A stretch of 64,000 nucleotides of DNA from Phialocephala subalpina (lineage: Eukaryota > Ascomycota > Leotiomycetes > Helotiales > Mollisiaceae), in NCBI GenBank assembly GCA_900073065.1, contig FJOG01000001.1, forward strand, positions 2,140,439 to 2,204,438, given 5' to 3'. Position numbers and translations under genes: made by a program. How positions within the stretch are numbered: the stretch's first letter is position 1; every line of letters starts with the position of its first letter. Below are positions 43,551 to 57,300 of this stretch, piece by piece. The notes under the pieces are model-generated. The model saw only the letters and a list, made by a program, of their open reading frames with translations. It ran no database searches and had not been told where the DNA came from.

Positions 43551-46201
43551 TACTGGAAGTATCGGCAGAGGCGTCCGAGCATTATAATAATAGAACTGTG
43601 GCTGGCAGACGAGACGCGTTTCGATGCGGGGGTGAGACAGCAATCGCGGGAGATTAAGACGAGATGATTGACGACGACGATAGATGATAAGTAGGAAATG
43701 GAAATACATTGAACGCAGGAGGTCTCCCAAATCCAGGCTCTGGAATGCACGTACATACAGTAACATATCATGAATGCGATGTTCCAATATCAATAGCAAG
43801 CTCTCCATCAACACCACGCGATCGCGAGGAACAGAGAGTCAAAAGTGGTATGTCCAATAGATTTCCGGAAATTGGTCGTCTCAACCTCCATCTGGGACGA
43901 GGGGTCCGACCGTTTCCCCCCGTCTTCACTTCCTCTCGTGACTTGAACCCCAAATACAAAACGATGTTGCATCACAACTTGCACAAGCCACTATCACGGA
44001 TCAAATTTCGAGAACGAGCCACTGAGAGCAAGTCTTTGGATCGTATCGATCGTGAGCTTCGAAACGGCTTCTGGTTGATGATCACATCTCCCTTGGCATC
44101 CCGGTGGCTCTGCTTGAACAAACAAGCTTCATTTGATTCGAGACTTCGTCTGATACTCTATCCAATGACCCGTTGTAGATGCTTCGAACGCCAGAATCCG
44201 TGCTTCATCATCCCGAGGCGTCTTTTAGTTCGAGGTCTGTGAGCCATTCAACGTCCCAAACGTCGGGATATTTTCAAATTACACCAGTTGGGTTCGTGGG
44301 AGGAGCCGTCATGTGGTGGTGTTTTCTGGAAGCTCTCGGCCCTATGCCAGACTCAATCACCTCGAGGCCGCAGCCTTACAGCAAGCCATAATAGTGCCCA
44401 AGATGAATCAATTTCATGTGCCAAAGAAGTCGGAAATTTCGAAAGCAAGGCCTTGATCAGGGTGCCGCGAGTCAACACGAAAGTACCGAAGGGTTGTCGT
44501 CCATTTATCCCAATCGGACAATGTAATTTCCTGGCATGTGCATAATGTGGAGGGAGCAGAAAAGGAGGTGTTTTCCTAAAAGGGACGGCTGCCCCTGCTC
44601 TAACTTTTTGTTGATCTAGCGTGGCTTTCACTATCTCCCCTTGCCCGTGCAGTGCCTATCAATCAATACCCTCAATAATCTACATCGAGCCTTCCATTCG
44701 GTCCTGCTCGCCGCATCGCATCGCATTTGCCCTCGCGTTAGGTGCTATCGATGCACTTTTACTGTACGCAGGTCCCACGAGCATCGTACATCCGCACATA
44801 CTTGCCAGACGCAGACGCAGACGCAGACGCACTGTTGCTAGAGCTCTCCAATCCCCGCCGTCTTTCCTCCTCCCTGAGATTTAGCGTGGCGTGGGAGCCA
44901 GGTCAGGGGCACCGTGCTCTGCAGAACAGCCTTCATTCTTTTTTGCTTCGCGACCCTCTCAACACGTCCTCAGTCGCGATCATTCCGCTCTTTAGAAGAA
45001 TCTCCCCTCGCGTTGTTAGTCGTCACAGAAGTCGACAGCGCCAGTCTCTTGAACTCGCGATCTTTCCGTACGGCCTCGAACTCCTACCAGTCTCGACGTC
45101 CCGCCAATTGACCACCATCGGCTTGGTGATACGAAGCTGCAGTTTCCCTCATTCTCGTCACCGCATACGTTCTCCACGTCTAGGACCTATATCACGACCG
45201 TTATCGCATTCGCACGCAGACTTTTCGTTGGACTAGAAGGAGGTCATAAACAGAGGTTAGGAAAAACTCCCCTCCGAATCGAAACGCAAATCGAAACGAC
45301 CGACATTCGAAAGCCCACTCCTCTACACCCCCGAGCTTCCAGGTTAAACCTCGAGATATTGGAACGAGGAAGGTATCACACGATCCTCCAAGGCCGTGAT
45401 TGCATGATCCATTGATTGGTTTCTTCTGGCTGCGACTCAGGCCAAAGCTCGACCCCAAAGCCTTCAAAGTTCAGCACAAGCTCAAATACCTGCCAGCGAA
45501 CGTGCATTGAATCCAGAACATCTAACTTCCCTGCCGTTGTCAACGGCTGATGTACAAGGATTTTCGGAAAAGAAAGTGCTACGTTCTTGCGACCCAAATT
45601 TCACTACATCGGTCGGGAGCTTGCATATTCTGAAGGACGTACATGTGGTACACATTCAACTGGGCACGGGAGACGAAATCCAAACTCCGAACACATTTCG
45701 CCGTTTAAAAGAACTTGTGTGAGTTATGCTCCTATAAGCTAATCTTTTGTTTCGAGCCGATCTTTATCCAAACATTCTTGCTATTGACAGTTGATGGCTT
45801 GTCTCCTGGATAACCGATTCATGCGCCGATCGCGATCATGATTTTGGATGCACCCGCACTGACGTTTGGGCAGGTTCAAACATCGGTCTTTTGCTCAGGC
45901 ATAGCAGTGTGCATGTTATAACGTTTCAGACTTGTCCGGTACAACGGGTACTGTTCTTTGCAGCCTTCCCCACCGGGCCTTTCAGGCGCCTAATTGGACG
46001 GTTTGATTGTTCTCTCGGCACTCAACCCTAACGGCTGTGATATTCCGGACTCCAAGATTTTAAGCATCCGGAAACTCCAAGCCCCAAGTTTCATGGACGC
46101 CTAGGTCCCCACGTTCGGTAGACCACTCGAGGACGGCTTCTGTATATCTTGTCGGTCGTCATTTTGACGAATCCAGTCAGCGACTTCAGAGTATATTCAC
46201 A
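43551..46201. other. Long gene-free region upstream of the kinesin
   Basis: About 2.65 kb. From roughly 44600 it is pyrimidine-rich on the plus strand with many short plus-strand frames, resembling a long 5' leader or promoter of the kinesin gene. A plus-strand frame at 43709-44242 has no recognisable domain. Short CAGACG-like tandem repeats (5'-CAGACG x3-4) lie near 44806-44830. Confidence 0.45.
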
Positions 46202-49200
46202 ATGGCAGCTGCCATTCCACGACCGTCAAGGCCGTCTTACGGACCTCCAAACACCGCTCTACCAGCTTTGCCAACTACAAAAACGAGGAAAAGTACGGGC
46301 AACATTCCTAATCCATCTGATTCTAGCTCATCTCTAGCTCCAGCTCCAAGCTTGCCGAAGAGCGGGCTTCGTGCTCCTTCAGGATCGCACCTTGCGCTCC
46401 CAACAACGCCTGGCGGTCCTTCCGCACTGCCAAAGTCAAAGTCGACACCAGGGGTGAATAGCGCAGGCAAGACGATAAGAAAGACCATCAGCATCAATGC
46501 ATTCCCGCAGCCTCCACGGGGCATACGGACCACAAGCTTACCACCAAGCCCATTATCTGGTGGAGCTACACCGGGCAGCGCCCTGCCCAGCAGGAGAGAA
46601 TCTACAGATACCAGTCCGGCTGGGAGTAGTAAAACGCCTCGGAAACGGAAGACTGGCAGCAATCCCAAATCTCAGAGCTATGCTGCCGGTGCTACACCGA
46701 GCTTGCTGAATGGCAGTGGGGACAGTAGGTCGATATCAAGCGGACCAGGAGCGCGAGGATCAGATGGACTTTTAAGTCTCCCTTCCCCGCCACAAAGCCG
46801 CAGTTCCTCTGCTCAAGATTCATATTCAACCTCTGCAACTACTTTTGACGAGAATGGAGACGGCCCTCGAGGGCGAGATGCATCTGACTCGACCAACGAC
46901 AAACCCATGTCCAAGACCCCCGAAGGCAAGGGCAACGTCATTGTCAGCGTACGAGTTAGACCGGATGCCGCAGAAGGCAAGAAGACCGAGAATGGTGAAT
47001 GGATGGTGGATGGGAGGAGATCATTAGTGGCCTATAGAGGAAAGGAAGGAGGGGACTATTATTATGGTATTGTTTATGCATCACGTCTGTAGAATTTCTT
47101 ACTGACACATCTGCAGATAATGTTTTTGCAACTCACGATAATAATGCGAAAGTTTACGATTCGTCTGCGAAGCGCCTAGTACGGCGAGTAATGGAAGGAT
47201 ATCATGGAACAGTTTTTGCGTACGGCATGACCGGAACTGGGAAGACATTCTCGATGCAAGGAACAGCAACTTCACCAGGTGTGATACCGCTTGCCATAAC
47301 CGACATTTTCTCGTATATTCGAGAGACCCCTTCGCGGGAGTTCCTCCTGCGAGTCAGCTATCTGGAAATCTATAACGAGAGGATCCATGATCTCTTGAGC
47401 GCCCCACCCGCAGGTACCACGGGTCCTGGTGCCCCACAACAAGAGGAAATCAAGCTTCGTGAAGATAGCAAGAGAGGTGTATACGCCAGTCCGCTGAAGG
47501 AGGAGATTGTGCAAAGCCCCACGCAATTGCTGAGAGTCATTGCTCGAGGTGATCATGCAAGACGAACATCAAGTACGCAATTCAACTCTAGGAGTTCGCG
47601 AAGTCACGCTGTGGTGCAGATCGTGGTAGAGAGCAGAGAACGAATTCCTGGCAGTGGAGCGATGAGTGAGAACAAGCGTTCGGGTCTGCTTCCAGGTGGT
47701 GTACGGGTCTCGACATTGAGCTTGATTGATTTGGCTGGATCCGAGAGAGCTGCAGAAACGAAGGAACGAAGGACAGAAGGTTCTCATATCAACAAGAGTT
47801 TACTGACACTTGGTACCGTCATTGCAAGGCTATCAGGAGATAAAGACAAGGATGGGAAACCGACCGACAAAGATGGAAAGCATCTTCCTTACAGAGACAG
47901 CAAGCTCACCAGACTTCTTCAAGGTGCACTCTCCGGAGATTCCCTCGTCAGCATCCTCTGCACAATTCAAATCGGAGCTGCAGGAAGTACGGCGGCAGCA
48001 AATACTCACACCGGAGAGACGTTAAACACATTGAAGTTTGCTTCGAGAGCAAAAAACAACATTGTCAGTCACGCCAAGAAGGCAGAAGAAGCCCTCGGAT
48101 CTGGAGGAGATGGTGGTGCGAGAGTACTTCTCGAGCGATACCGAATGGAGATCTTGGAGCTGCGAGGTCAACTCGAGAACAAACAAAAAATGGAAAGTGA
48201 GGACGATGAACGAGAAAGAGAAAAGGAAGCTGAGCAACGACATGAGGAGCAAATGCTCGAAATGCAGTTGGCTCGGACAGCTCTCAAGGAGAGGATCGAG
48301 CATCTCAATCGCCTGATTCTGAGCTCCAAGTCAACCGGCGTCAATGCCAGTGGCTCATATTCCTCATTAGGAAACCATCCAAGACTCTCTGCCATGAATT
48401 CTAATGGCCATCTTTCCTCGATGTCGACTCGGTCCTCGATGGCTCCTTCTACAGCTGGGCGCAACTCGTTAGAGAGAACGGCTTCGATGAAGTCAGTATC
48501 CACAATCGGCCAGCTTCCCGGATCGAAAAGAATATCTGGAGACAGATTATCTGGCGGATCCATGGAGGATGAAGATTCGCTTGGTGAATATGGTGATGGC
48601 ACTGCTTCTCTGGCAGCCCAGAACCGAGCCTTACAAGCCGACCTCGCAGACAAGAACAGATATTGTCAGACTTTGGAGAAGCGTCTGCTTCAAGCTCGAC
48701 GATCCAGTCATTCGCGGACATCTGTCGGGTTCTCGAACAGCAAGAACGGCATCATGGTTGGCGAAGACCACGGTGTGGCTGCTTTGCTCAAGGAGAAGGA
48801 CGCCGAAATTGCGGATCTTCGAGCGAGACTGGACGACAAGGACCGGATGTTGACGGCGTTAAGGAGTGCAGCTCGATCGAGAGACACAGCAGACCGAGAT
48901 CCTCGAACATCTCAGATACAACTATTGGACAACGGACCTCTGACACCAGCATCAGCACGCGCATCACAACTCCTCGACAACGGACCACTTTCTCCAGGCC
49001 TGACTGGTGGTCCCGTGGCTCTCCTATCGCCCAAGATCCGCAAGCGCACTAAGAGCGTAGACGAGATGAGCAAGATGCTCGACGAGATGATCCAAGACCG
49101 AGTCGAAAGCGGACAATTGGTGAAGGGCGTGAGAGGCAGTGTTCGAATCGCCAGCGAGCGGAAACGAGATACTCTGGCCGAGGCTCTGACGAGTCTCGAG

Positions 49201-49260
49201 CCCTTGAACAAGCCTATGGCCATGCCTAATGAAGCACCAGCGATGGTGGCGGAAGTATAA
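46202..49260 (+). CDS. kip2: Kinesin, Kip2/kinesin-7 type
   Basis: A plus-end-directed motor related to Kip2/KipA, which carries polarity factors along cytoplasmic microtubules. Exons 46202-47066 and 47117-49260 give 1002 residues. The first 245 or so are basic and Ser/Pro-rich (microtubule-binding, phosphorylatable). The motor domain starts at GNVIVSVRVRPDAAEG. Its motifs are the P-loop GMTGTGKTFSM, switch I NSRSSRSHAVVQIV and switch II LIDLAGSERAAE, plus KHLPYRDSKLTRLLQGAL and the neck region LNTLKFASRAKNNI. Coiled coil follows (RYRMEILELRGQLENKQKME, ERIEHLNRLI), then a Ser-rich tail with a second coiled coil (LLKEKDAEIADLRARLDDKD). An intron splits the start of the motor domain (YYY/DNVFATHD). 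Confidence 0.94.
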
Positions 49261-52200
49261 TGACGTTGAGAGAGAGAAGGTGGCTATCTGTACGATTTGG
49301 GGTGGCTAAGCTGAGCGATTGATTTTGATTTTGATTTTTTCCAAAAGGCGTTTGGGTGGGGCCATCAACCCGGCTCTCTTTTCTGTTTACCTTCTTCGAT
49401 ATCTTCTCTTATACCCCATTTTGCAGTCCGTCGTTACACCTTCTTACCTTTTGTTTGTTGATCTGCGTTTGCGGCAGATATTTGAGATGAGATGAGAGAT
49501 GAAGAAAGAGAGAAAAGAGTGGCTCGCTGCCTGTGTAATGTATGATAGGAAGGAAGGGAAGAAGGGCATGCGCATGCGACTTGATTGATGGGATGCAGGC
49601 GTTTGTGGGTTGGGATGGATTGGGCTCGGGATGGGAAATGATGGATGGATGGATGGGCGTGGACGCCTTGGTTTGGTGTGAATAGATAAGTGGATTGTAT
49701 TTATGGATGGAATGAAGACGTTGATGAAGAAAATCGCGTCCTGGATACCTTTCTTATACATCGATTGACTCTCGGGTGGGGTATTTGAAAGTGGCATTCA
49801 TTTACTGGATCGCATAGAGATCCGAGCTGTCTGAATCATGTTTTGTTTGGTGGTGTCACTGAGGTCTTTATGCTGAGCTACTAATGGGGAAAGAGGGGAT
49901 CATGCAAACGCGATCCGGGTGAGTACGGGGAGACAGGAGTGTGTGATCGCTTTTCTCCCTTCGGAAGCTTTTGAGTTGTGGGTTCCTGCATTTTGGTTGA
50001 TGAACTTGTTGCTCCCGAGGTTGGGGACGCTCATCTCGACCTGAATATCTTCTGGCGGAGGACTCGCTCCTTCCTCGGTTGGATAAACGTAATTTCTCTA
50101 TTTCGAGAAGATTGGAAGGAAGGAGTAACTGAAGATTCTACGTTTTCGTCCCAAGAAGCACAACACGAGCGCTCCAGTCAGTCAGTCGATCATCAAGTCA
50201 GCTTGTAACGTTCATGTTGTGTTGCATTGAAGAAAGAGGCTGAATTTCGTGCATGATGTCGTGAGGGCGACTACCTAGAACTTACTTTCACAGATGCAGG
50301 TCAGACTTTGGATCCGGATTTTCATTTTGACTTTTGGGTGACGGGTGAGGTGAGGTGCAGTAGTTGAAGTCTATGTGTGAGGGTGGATGTCCGAGGTGAG
50401 GGGTTTGAACGTTCTCCGCATCTTATCAAAGTCTATCAATAATATCAGACTTCAGATGCCTTTTGATTCCACGAATCATTGAAGTCTTGATATTCTGGAG
50501 GCTGAAGTCAGAAGTGACAATTATGGTCGTACAAAACCTATATTTGGTACATGTTATAGTGACGGTGAGAGTTGGGAGAGGCAAACGCCATGCAGACGGG
50601 AAGGAACCGATGATCTGGATCTGAGAACTTGTGTGTGGAGGAAGTGTGGAAAGATGGTGGTTGTACAGAATCTTGGGTACGTGCATGCATGCATGACCTT
50701 TGATGGATCCGAGTGATGATGTGTCGAGTAAAGTCGAATCGAGTCTTGTGAGACTTTACTCGGAATCCGGCAAGCTGAAGGTCTACGATCTCGTTATCTG
50801 TCCCAAATAGGGCGAGAATGGTGAGACTGGATATAGGATATCATTGGCGTTCCTATAAACTCGACATCGTGAGGCTTGACAGCTGCACACCTCTCCAAAC
50901 AATCCCTTCTCTGGGACCGTAAATGATCTGACAGCGGCGGCTGCCCGAAATCCGAATATATATCAGACGAGTTGAATGGGACGTTTCGTCCAGTGATTCC
51001 TCCAGTGAGGAGCAAAAAGTAACGATGAGTTTGTGACGAGGCGAGTTTGAAGCTATTCTCAATCCGGGGGTTACATAATGTCTCTCACTCGGGTCAGCCT
51101 AGGGCAGCCACATGCGGTATGCCATATGGAGAAATGATTGGTTGGGTGGACGACGTTCTAAATACCCTTGGGTGTTTCAGGATCTGCTGGGATTGGAATT
51201 TTGGACGTTGCATGGATGACGATGAAAGATGAAGATCAGCCCAGCAAAAAAGAGAAGATCAGTGAGAGTATCAATTAATTGACGACAAATGCACGATGCG
51301 CAGAGATGGTATGGTTGCAATTGGAAGTCAAAAGCCATGCGAGATAACAGGTGCAGATGCACATGCACATGCACATGCACATGAAGATGCAGATGCGGCT
51401 GAGGGTGTGGTGAACGTGGTGTCCACGTATGGAAGTCCGGGAGATGTCTGTCGACTCTTGAGTTTCAAGATTTGCATCTGCATTCGTTACCCCCACCACT
51501 CGCACCCAACATCATCCTTTCGCCACCCAGTCTACATTGCATGCATGGCTTCAGTCCCGCCTCAGTCCCACCAAACGGACTCCTTCCCTTTTCGACCCCC
51601 AGACCGTAGTCCCTTTCGGCCATGTTCTTCTTCTTCTTCTTCCTCTTTTTCCTCTTCTGTCCGGGTTCAAGGGTCGTCATAAAGTCGTCCCTAGTCGTCC
51701 TCTCCCCACCTCCTCCTCTCCTCCTCTGCTTACCCGCGCACAGTCCGAAGAGGTGTATCATCTTCGTTTCTGCTTCACTCCCGAGGACCCTTCTGTACCT
51801 TTCCCCCGATGATCTGATCATCTCCTCTCTAATGCCCCATTCTATTTGCTTTCCAAGCTTCCAGCATCGTCATCCATCCGCCAATCCTCCGACGACAAAC
51901 ACTCCCAGACCAGGCAATTGGTCGAGTGTGGCCTGCCTGCGTTGCATGTAGATCGTGCTGACCTTCTGCTTTCTGCTTCTGCTTCTGCGTCAAGCTTTTC
52001 ACCGAGCCAGCAAATCCATTCGAATCCATGCCCAGCACCGCCTACTTTATCTGATTTGATCTTCATTACAGTTTTTCGCTTCGATATCACCTTGGTTGTT
52101 CCCTTCTCCACGGTCCCGATTGGGCCCGCCAAGTAAACCCATCTTACGACGTCTTTAATCTGTACCTGACGTCTCCTCCGCCGTGGAGTCGTAGACCTTT

Positions 52201-52436
52201 TCAAAGGAGTCTTTTCCTCCGAATCAGGCCTGCATCTCGTGTTGCGACGAAAATACAAAACTTTCGAGTTGTTCGTCGATTTTCTCGGATTCTGGCTTCG
52301 ATGTCTTGATGTCACTTTCTCGACCTCCCCCATCCACCAAGTGCAGGCACGCTATTGCACTTTCCTCGACCACCACGGTCTTTTCTTCTTAACTTTACAT
52401 TTCGATTCTTCCTGGCTGCGCCAAATCCTTCTTTCA
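49261..52436. other. Long gene-free region with simple repeats
   Basis: 3' flank of the kinesin and 5' flank of the GT23-like gene. It contains ATTTTG and GGAT tandem repeats (about 49320-49340, 49633-49655), an ATGCAC hexanucleotide array (51351-51398) and a CT-rich tract (about 51620-51665). From about 51500 the plus strand is pyrimidine-rich, like a long 5' leader. No gene recognised. Confidence 0.45.
51351..51398. repeat. ATGCAC hexanucleotide tandem array
   Basis: Eight consecutive hexamers: one GTGCAG, four perfect ATGCAC (51357-51380), then ATGAAG, ATGCAG and ATGCGG. Repeat-length change in multiples of six is likely between strains. Confidence 0.9.
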
Positions 52437-54329
52437 ATGCCAGCCCATCTCGATCTTGCGAAAACATACACGCACGCGGATATGATTCTCTCGTCGCGGA
52501 AATCACCTAGGCTCAGTTTGAGACCCGCGCCGTTCACGTCTCTAGACAAATCTCCTCTTTCTTCGACTTCTTCGAGGTTCAATTTCAATCATTTGATTGT
52601 TTCTCCTCCGCCATCTCCAGGACTCCCCGCCTTAGTACCGAGACATGGCAAACCTATACCGACACATACGCCAAGGAGGTGCTTAAGGGCGGCATTATGG
52701 CTTGCGGGGGTGTTGGTGATATTATACTATGGGTTCTCAAGGTTACAGCTGGATCATGGGATGAAACCTGTGGGATGGGCTACGCATTCGGGAGATCAGT
52801 ATGAGATGGTTGGAGAGTCAGAGTTGCCGGATTTCCCAACACCAGTGGTTGTCACAGACGGTCGTGGAAGGGCAAAGTGGACTGTCTCGATACCTCCGGA
52901 TCACGAATTCCCTCTGGAACCAAAGCAATATGCCGAGATATGTACACAGAATATGGAGGTTGCGAATCATGTTGCGGATCTGCATTCGCATATTCATCAC
53001 CAGCATGCGGCGCATTACGGCTACTACCATGTGGACCCCAACTTTATGGATGTGGCTGAAGCGGAGGTTCATGGACTCTTACCTGGACCAAAGGCGAAAA
53101 CCAGTATGAAGGAGCATGGTTCGCTGATTGGGGAGAAGAAGGATGGGTTGATTGAGTCTGGTGTTTGTGAAAAGACTATGACTTTCTTGTTGGAGACGCA
53201 TGATGCGGGGTTGGGCAAGATGTTAATGATGTTGTGGACTGCTTATGGCTTAGCTCAGAAGGAGGGGAGGCACTTCTTCATCGACGACTCGAGATGGTGA
53301 GGAGATCTCTTCTTGCTGCTGCAGTTTAATGCTAATTGATTCAGGGTCTACGGCAAGTACACAAACTTCTTCAAGGCACCACCACTCCCTGCATGCAGAC
53401 CCCCACCAAGACACGAGATGCTACCCTGCCCACACCACGCTCGTCACCTCGTCGTATCAGCCGTCACCGCCGCCCAAACCTTCGGCGGGGCCTTCAACGA
53501 AGAATTCGAAAACCCCCGAAAAATGGAAGTATACCGCCAAAAACCCGTCTTCGACCTCGCCCGGCAAGGCTACCAAGCCCTCTTCCGCCTAAACGAAGCA
53601 GACCAAAAGTATGTCGACGAACGCTCCCTTTCCCTCCTCGACAAAACCCTCCGTCCTCCGCCCGAAGACCAAAACGGCATCATAGTCGGTATCCATGTCC
53701 GTCATGGCGACCGCCACCCTTACGAATTCCAATACCGAGATTCATACGTTCCCTTGGACCGCTACGCTGAAAAAGCTCAAGACCTGCTTCATAACGCATT
53801 CAATGACTCCAATGGAGATGGAGAAGTCAATGCGATGGCGGAAGCTCATAGTCTCTTTGTCGTTGCTTCAGATGACCCCGAGGTTTATGAATCTGAAGAG
53901 TTCTCCCACGCCTCAAGAGCACAAGAACAGATTCGACTCGCATCTAACAAAGTCCTCGAATCTAGTAAACCCTCTCCCGCCGCCGCGATCCGCAAATTCG
54001 TTGAAGACAGCGTAGGCTGGGAAGGCGGATTCTTCGCCGGCATGTTCTGGAGTTTGGGAAAGCCAACTTCGGTTCCAGCAACAGCGGTCGAAGCTCCAGA
54101 CACCAAACTCCCGCCAACGGAAGAAGCGCTTAGGTTGAGAGAGCTGGTAGGCAGAGCGTATTTGATGGATCTAGCGGTTTTGGGAAGGGCGAGTGATAGG
54201 GTTGTTTGCACGGTGTCTAGTATGGGATGTAAACTACTGGCTGTTATGATGGGGTGGGAAAATGCGGTGGTAGATGGACGGTGGGTTAATATTGATGGCG
54301 ATTTTGAGTGGAGGGGGGTTAGTTGGTGA
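52437..54329 (+). CDS. Type II membrane protein, GT23/FUT8-like glycosyltransferase fold
   Basis: Exons 52437-53296 and 53345-54329 give 614 residues. A 75-residue basic, Ser/Pro-rich cytosolic segment is followed by one membrane helix at about residues 82-100 (CLRAALWLAGVLVILYYGF), giving type II Golgi-like topology. The luminal region has GVCEKTMTFLLETHDAGLGK, then the FFIDDSRWVYGKYTNFF segment spanning the intron, and HVRHGDRHPYEFQYR, which resembles the HVRRTDK nucleotide-sugar-binding motif of alpha-1,6-fucosyltransferases. The C-terminal CTVSSMGCKLLAVMMGWENA resembles the last GT-B segment. Fungal acceptors for this group are unknown and GDP-fucose use is not shown. The start follows in-frame open sequence; the ATG at 52437 is the best choice. 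Confidence 0.8.
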
Positions 54330-57300
54330 TTCCACTACTTACCACCTTTTGTGTTTTTTTTTTTGTCATGAGCGTGGTGGGGTGGCGTTTTGGATTTGGA
54401 TTGATGGGTTTGGACAAACAAACATGCGCCTGCATACCAGTACATATTTTTGATAAGGGTGGTCATCTGAGATGAGGCTCATGAGTACATACTCACACTA
54501 TCTTCTTCGTAGGATTAGATAAAACAAACAATATACAAACGTCTTGTCTTTTGGCAGGCATAATTCAGAGATATTCAAAGGCTATTGAAGTTTGGTTGTG
54601 AGACCAGTCTGACTCCTTCTCGAAGCGTGATGACCTTTTCCTATCGAATCTTTCGCGTTTCGACACAACTCCCCCTTCCACTTCACCCTCCTCCTCATTT
54701 CCAATCTTCAAAATAGGGAATCATACTCAACTCCTCATTCTTCCTTTTCCTATGTCATAGAAATTTCCTTTCTGCCTTAAAACTCACATGGAATTCGTCG
54801 ACAAGTTGACACCCGCCCCTTCAATAATCAGGCAAGACACTCCTCGCCATGCCCGCCTACCATGCTAGAACTCAACACCATGACTGAAGGAACGACGTTT
54901 CCCCATCCTCATAAACGCGTATTAAGTGGATACGGCACCGACTAAACGTATCATACTCCAGTTCCGGGATTTTTGCAATGCAGTGGAGTAAAGAGAGCGT
55001 CTTTATCAGTAGGGGAATCACAGGTTCATTTTCATTAGCCTTTGTCGAACTTCTGCACCAGATCTCGAACCAAGCATAATATCAAATATTCCGAAATTTC
55101 CTTTGAAGTAGTATTGCTTATATAGCTTGATTCTATATTTGATAGACGTTTTGAAAAAGGTCTCAAGGATGAAAATTTTGAAAGTGATGGAGTTGTTTGA
55201 GGCTCGCTTGAGATCTACCAACTTTTGTCGCGAGACGACGACGATTCCCTTAAAAAGATTGATAGAAATAAGAGCGTGCTTGAGAACTAAGATGTAGAGG
55301 ATATGCAGCTGACATCTAACTATCATTGAGGAGGAAAACGAGTAGACAAAAGAGCCCAAAAATTTTTTATGTTTGTTGGTAACCAACCAAGCTCTATCTC
55401 AACACGCTCACCTTTGGAAGCGATTTTTTACTCACAAATTATTGAACTTTGTTCTTTTTTTTCTTCATCTTTTTTTCTCCTTTTTTTCTTTCTGATTCAA
55501 ATACAATAATCCAAGGTCCGGTCCAGGAATCCAGTGAAAAGCCGGCGTCCAGATCCAGTATTTGATGACAATTGAAATATATTAATAATCCAGTGGGAAT
55601 TTCAAGGGCTTATATTCCTAGTCATGGAGACTTTTTTTTTCATTCTCAAACTATTCTAACTGTTAGTCAAAGCAGATAGAACGGATTTTGAGAGCGAGAT
55701 AAGAGAGCTTGGTTGGTGGTTTGTTGAAGTGGAATTTGGTATTTAAATTTATATATGGGTTTATGGTTGTCGTGAAGCTATTGCTGAAGTGGGGCGGGTA
55801 TTGATTCGGGTGTGGAGCCGTAGCGGGCGGGGAAGAAAGGCTGAAGGCGGAGAGGGGGAGATGGAATGGGGTGGGAGGGTGCGCTTTGGTTTTGGGATTG
55901 TGCTGTGTGTGAGCATTAATACTCGAACATTGAGTCAATGTATATCCTATTCAAGTTTACCTAACCTTCCAACATTTAGCGCAACGACAATCCTTCCCAA
56001 AAGCAACTCTCCAAGCCCAAGTTCAAGTCGTGGCTTTTCCTTGCCTTACTAAATCAGTTTCATCTCGACAACTTTTTCGGGTGTTCATCTATTTCGGGAC
56101 TCGGCTTCAAGGCCACTTGACGAGACGTCGAGGTGCTGAGCCGCTGCTTCTGAGCCAGGAGCGCATAGTTAACTTGTTGTATTCCTGTTAAGTGTCAGCG
56201 TCACCATCAACACTTGACCTTCGACTCTGAACTTCACTTCCAAGCTCAACCCAAGCGCAACGACAACCTTTCACTAAGTCAGACTTCTTGAAGCTGGAGC
56301 TCCAGCCCTGTTTTCTGTTGACCATCTTACCAATAATCGACATTCATCTCTCTTTACCTCGACATCTAGATCTCACCTACATCTCTACAACTCTTTACAC
56401 ATCCTTGTCAATTTAAGTTCCTCAAAGAGCCAAGAACTACGAAAACCCCTACCTTTCCTGAATCCCAGCCTCTCGCAACTCGAAATCGAGACTCGTCCTT
56501 GTCGACCTGAACACCTACCTAAACCCATATCCTTCATCAACTCTCCTTAATACAACACCTCAAAATTCGAAGCAAGGTGACACAATTAGGAAGCGTTAAA
56601 GCAGACATCATTGTGGAAGTCCGATGAAGTTAATTACGGATTCAAGAGTAAAGGATGAGGTTGTGACGGGCAGGTGGTGCCTCAAGCCAAGAGCCAACAT
56701 ATCAACAAGAACAGTGCAGCGGGTTACATGATCACCAGGAGACTATGGATCACCGAAGACTACGTACGGTACACGCATGGTTCAATGACTTGAGAAGATG
56801 TGACTCGGTAGCTACCTTTCGTGGCAAAAGCTCTTGTCAATTTGGACTTATCACTATCATGTGTGAGCAGTTGTGCCGAAACTGCCATTGTCTGGAATGA
56901 GTTTCAGTGATGAAGACGAGGAATGGCAGGTGGTGCTTTGAGAGACCAAACTGACTTGACAAGCAGACGTTGCCACTTAGATTACTTAGGTTGAAAAAGG
57001 AATGGTTCTTCAAAATTGGTCCAGATGTTGGTTGGAAGCAAGAATATTATCAATGATTGAGAAAGTTCGAATGCGAAGGTGCCAATTTAACAATAAGAAC
57101 CGAGTGAAGCTGGGTCAAGATACTGAAGCACGAATAGCATAAAGAGGATAGAAAAGCTCTGTCGTGGTATGGTCGACAGTTGTAAGTGAAGGAGTGGAAC
57201 GAGTATTGACGTAAATAAGAATGGAACGAGGACGCAACTTCATGATTCCCATCGTAATATCTTCCCCAGATGAATGGCAAGAATTCATTCTGAGGATTGT

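Noticed and set aside
43709..44242. 177-codon plus-strand frame after stk19
   Set aside because: No domain and low-quality composition; overlaps probable stk19 3' flank.
55018..55386. 122-codon frame in AT-rich DNA, minus strand
   Set aside because: Lysine/isoleucine-rich product from AT-rich sequence with no known family; likely chance.
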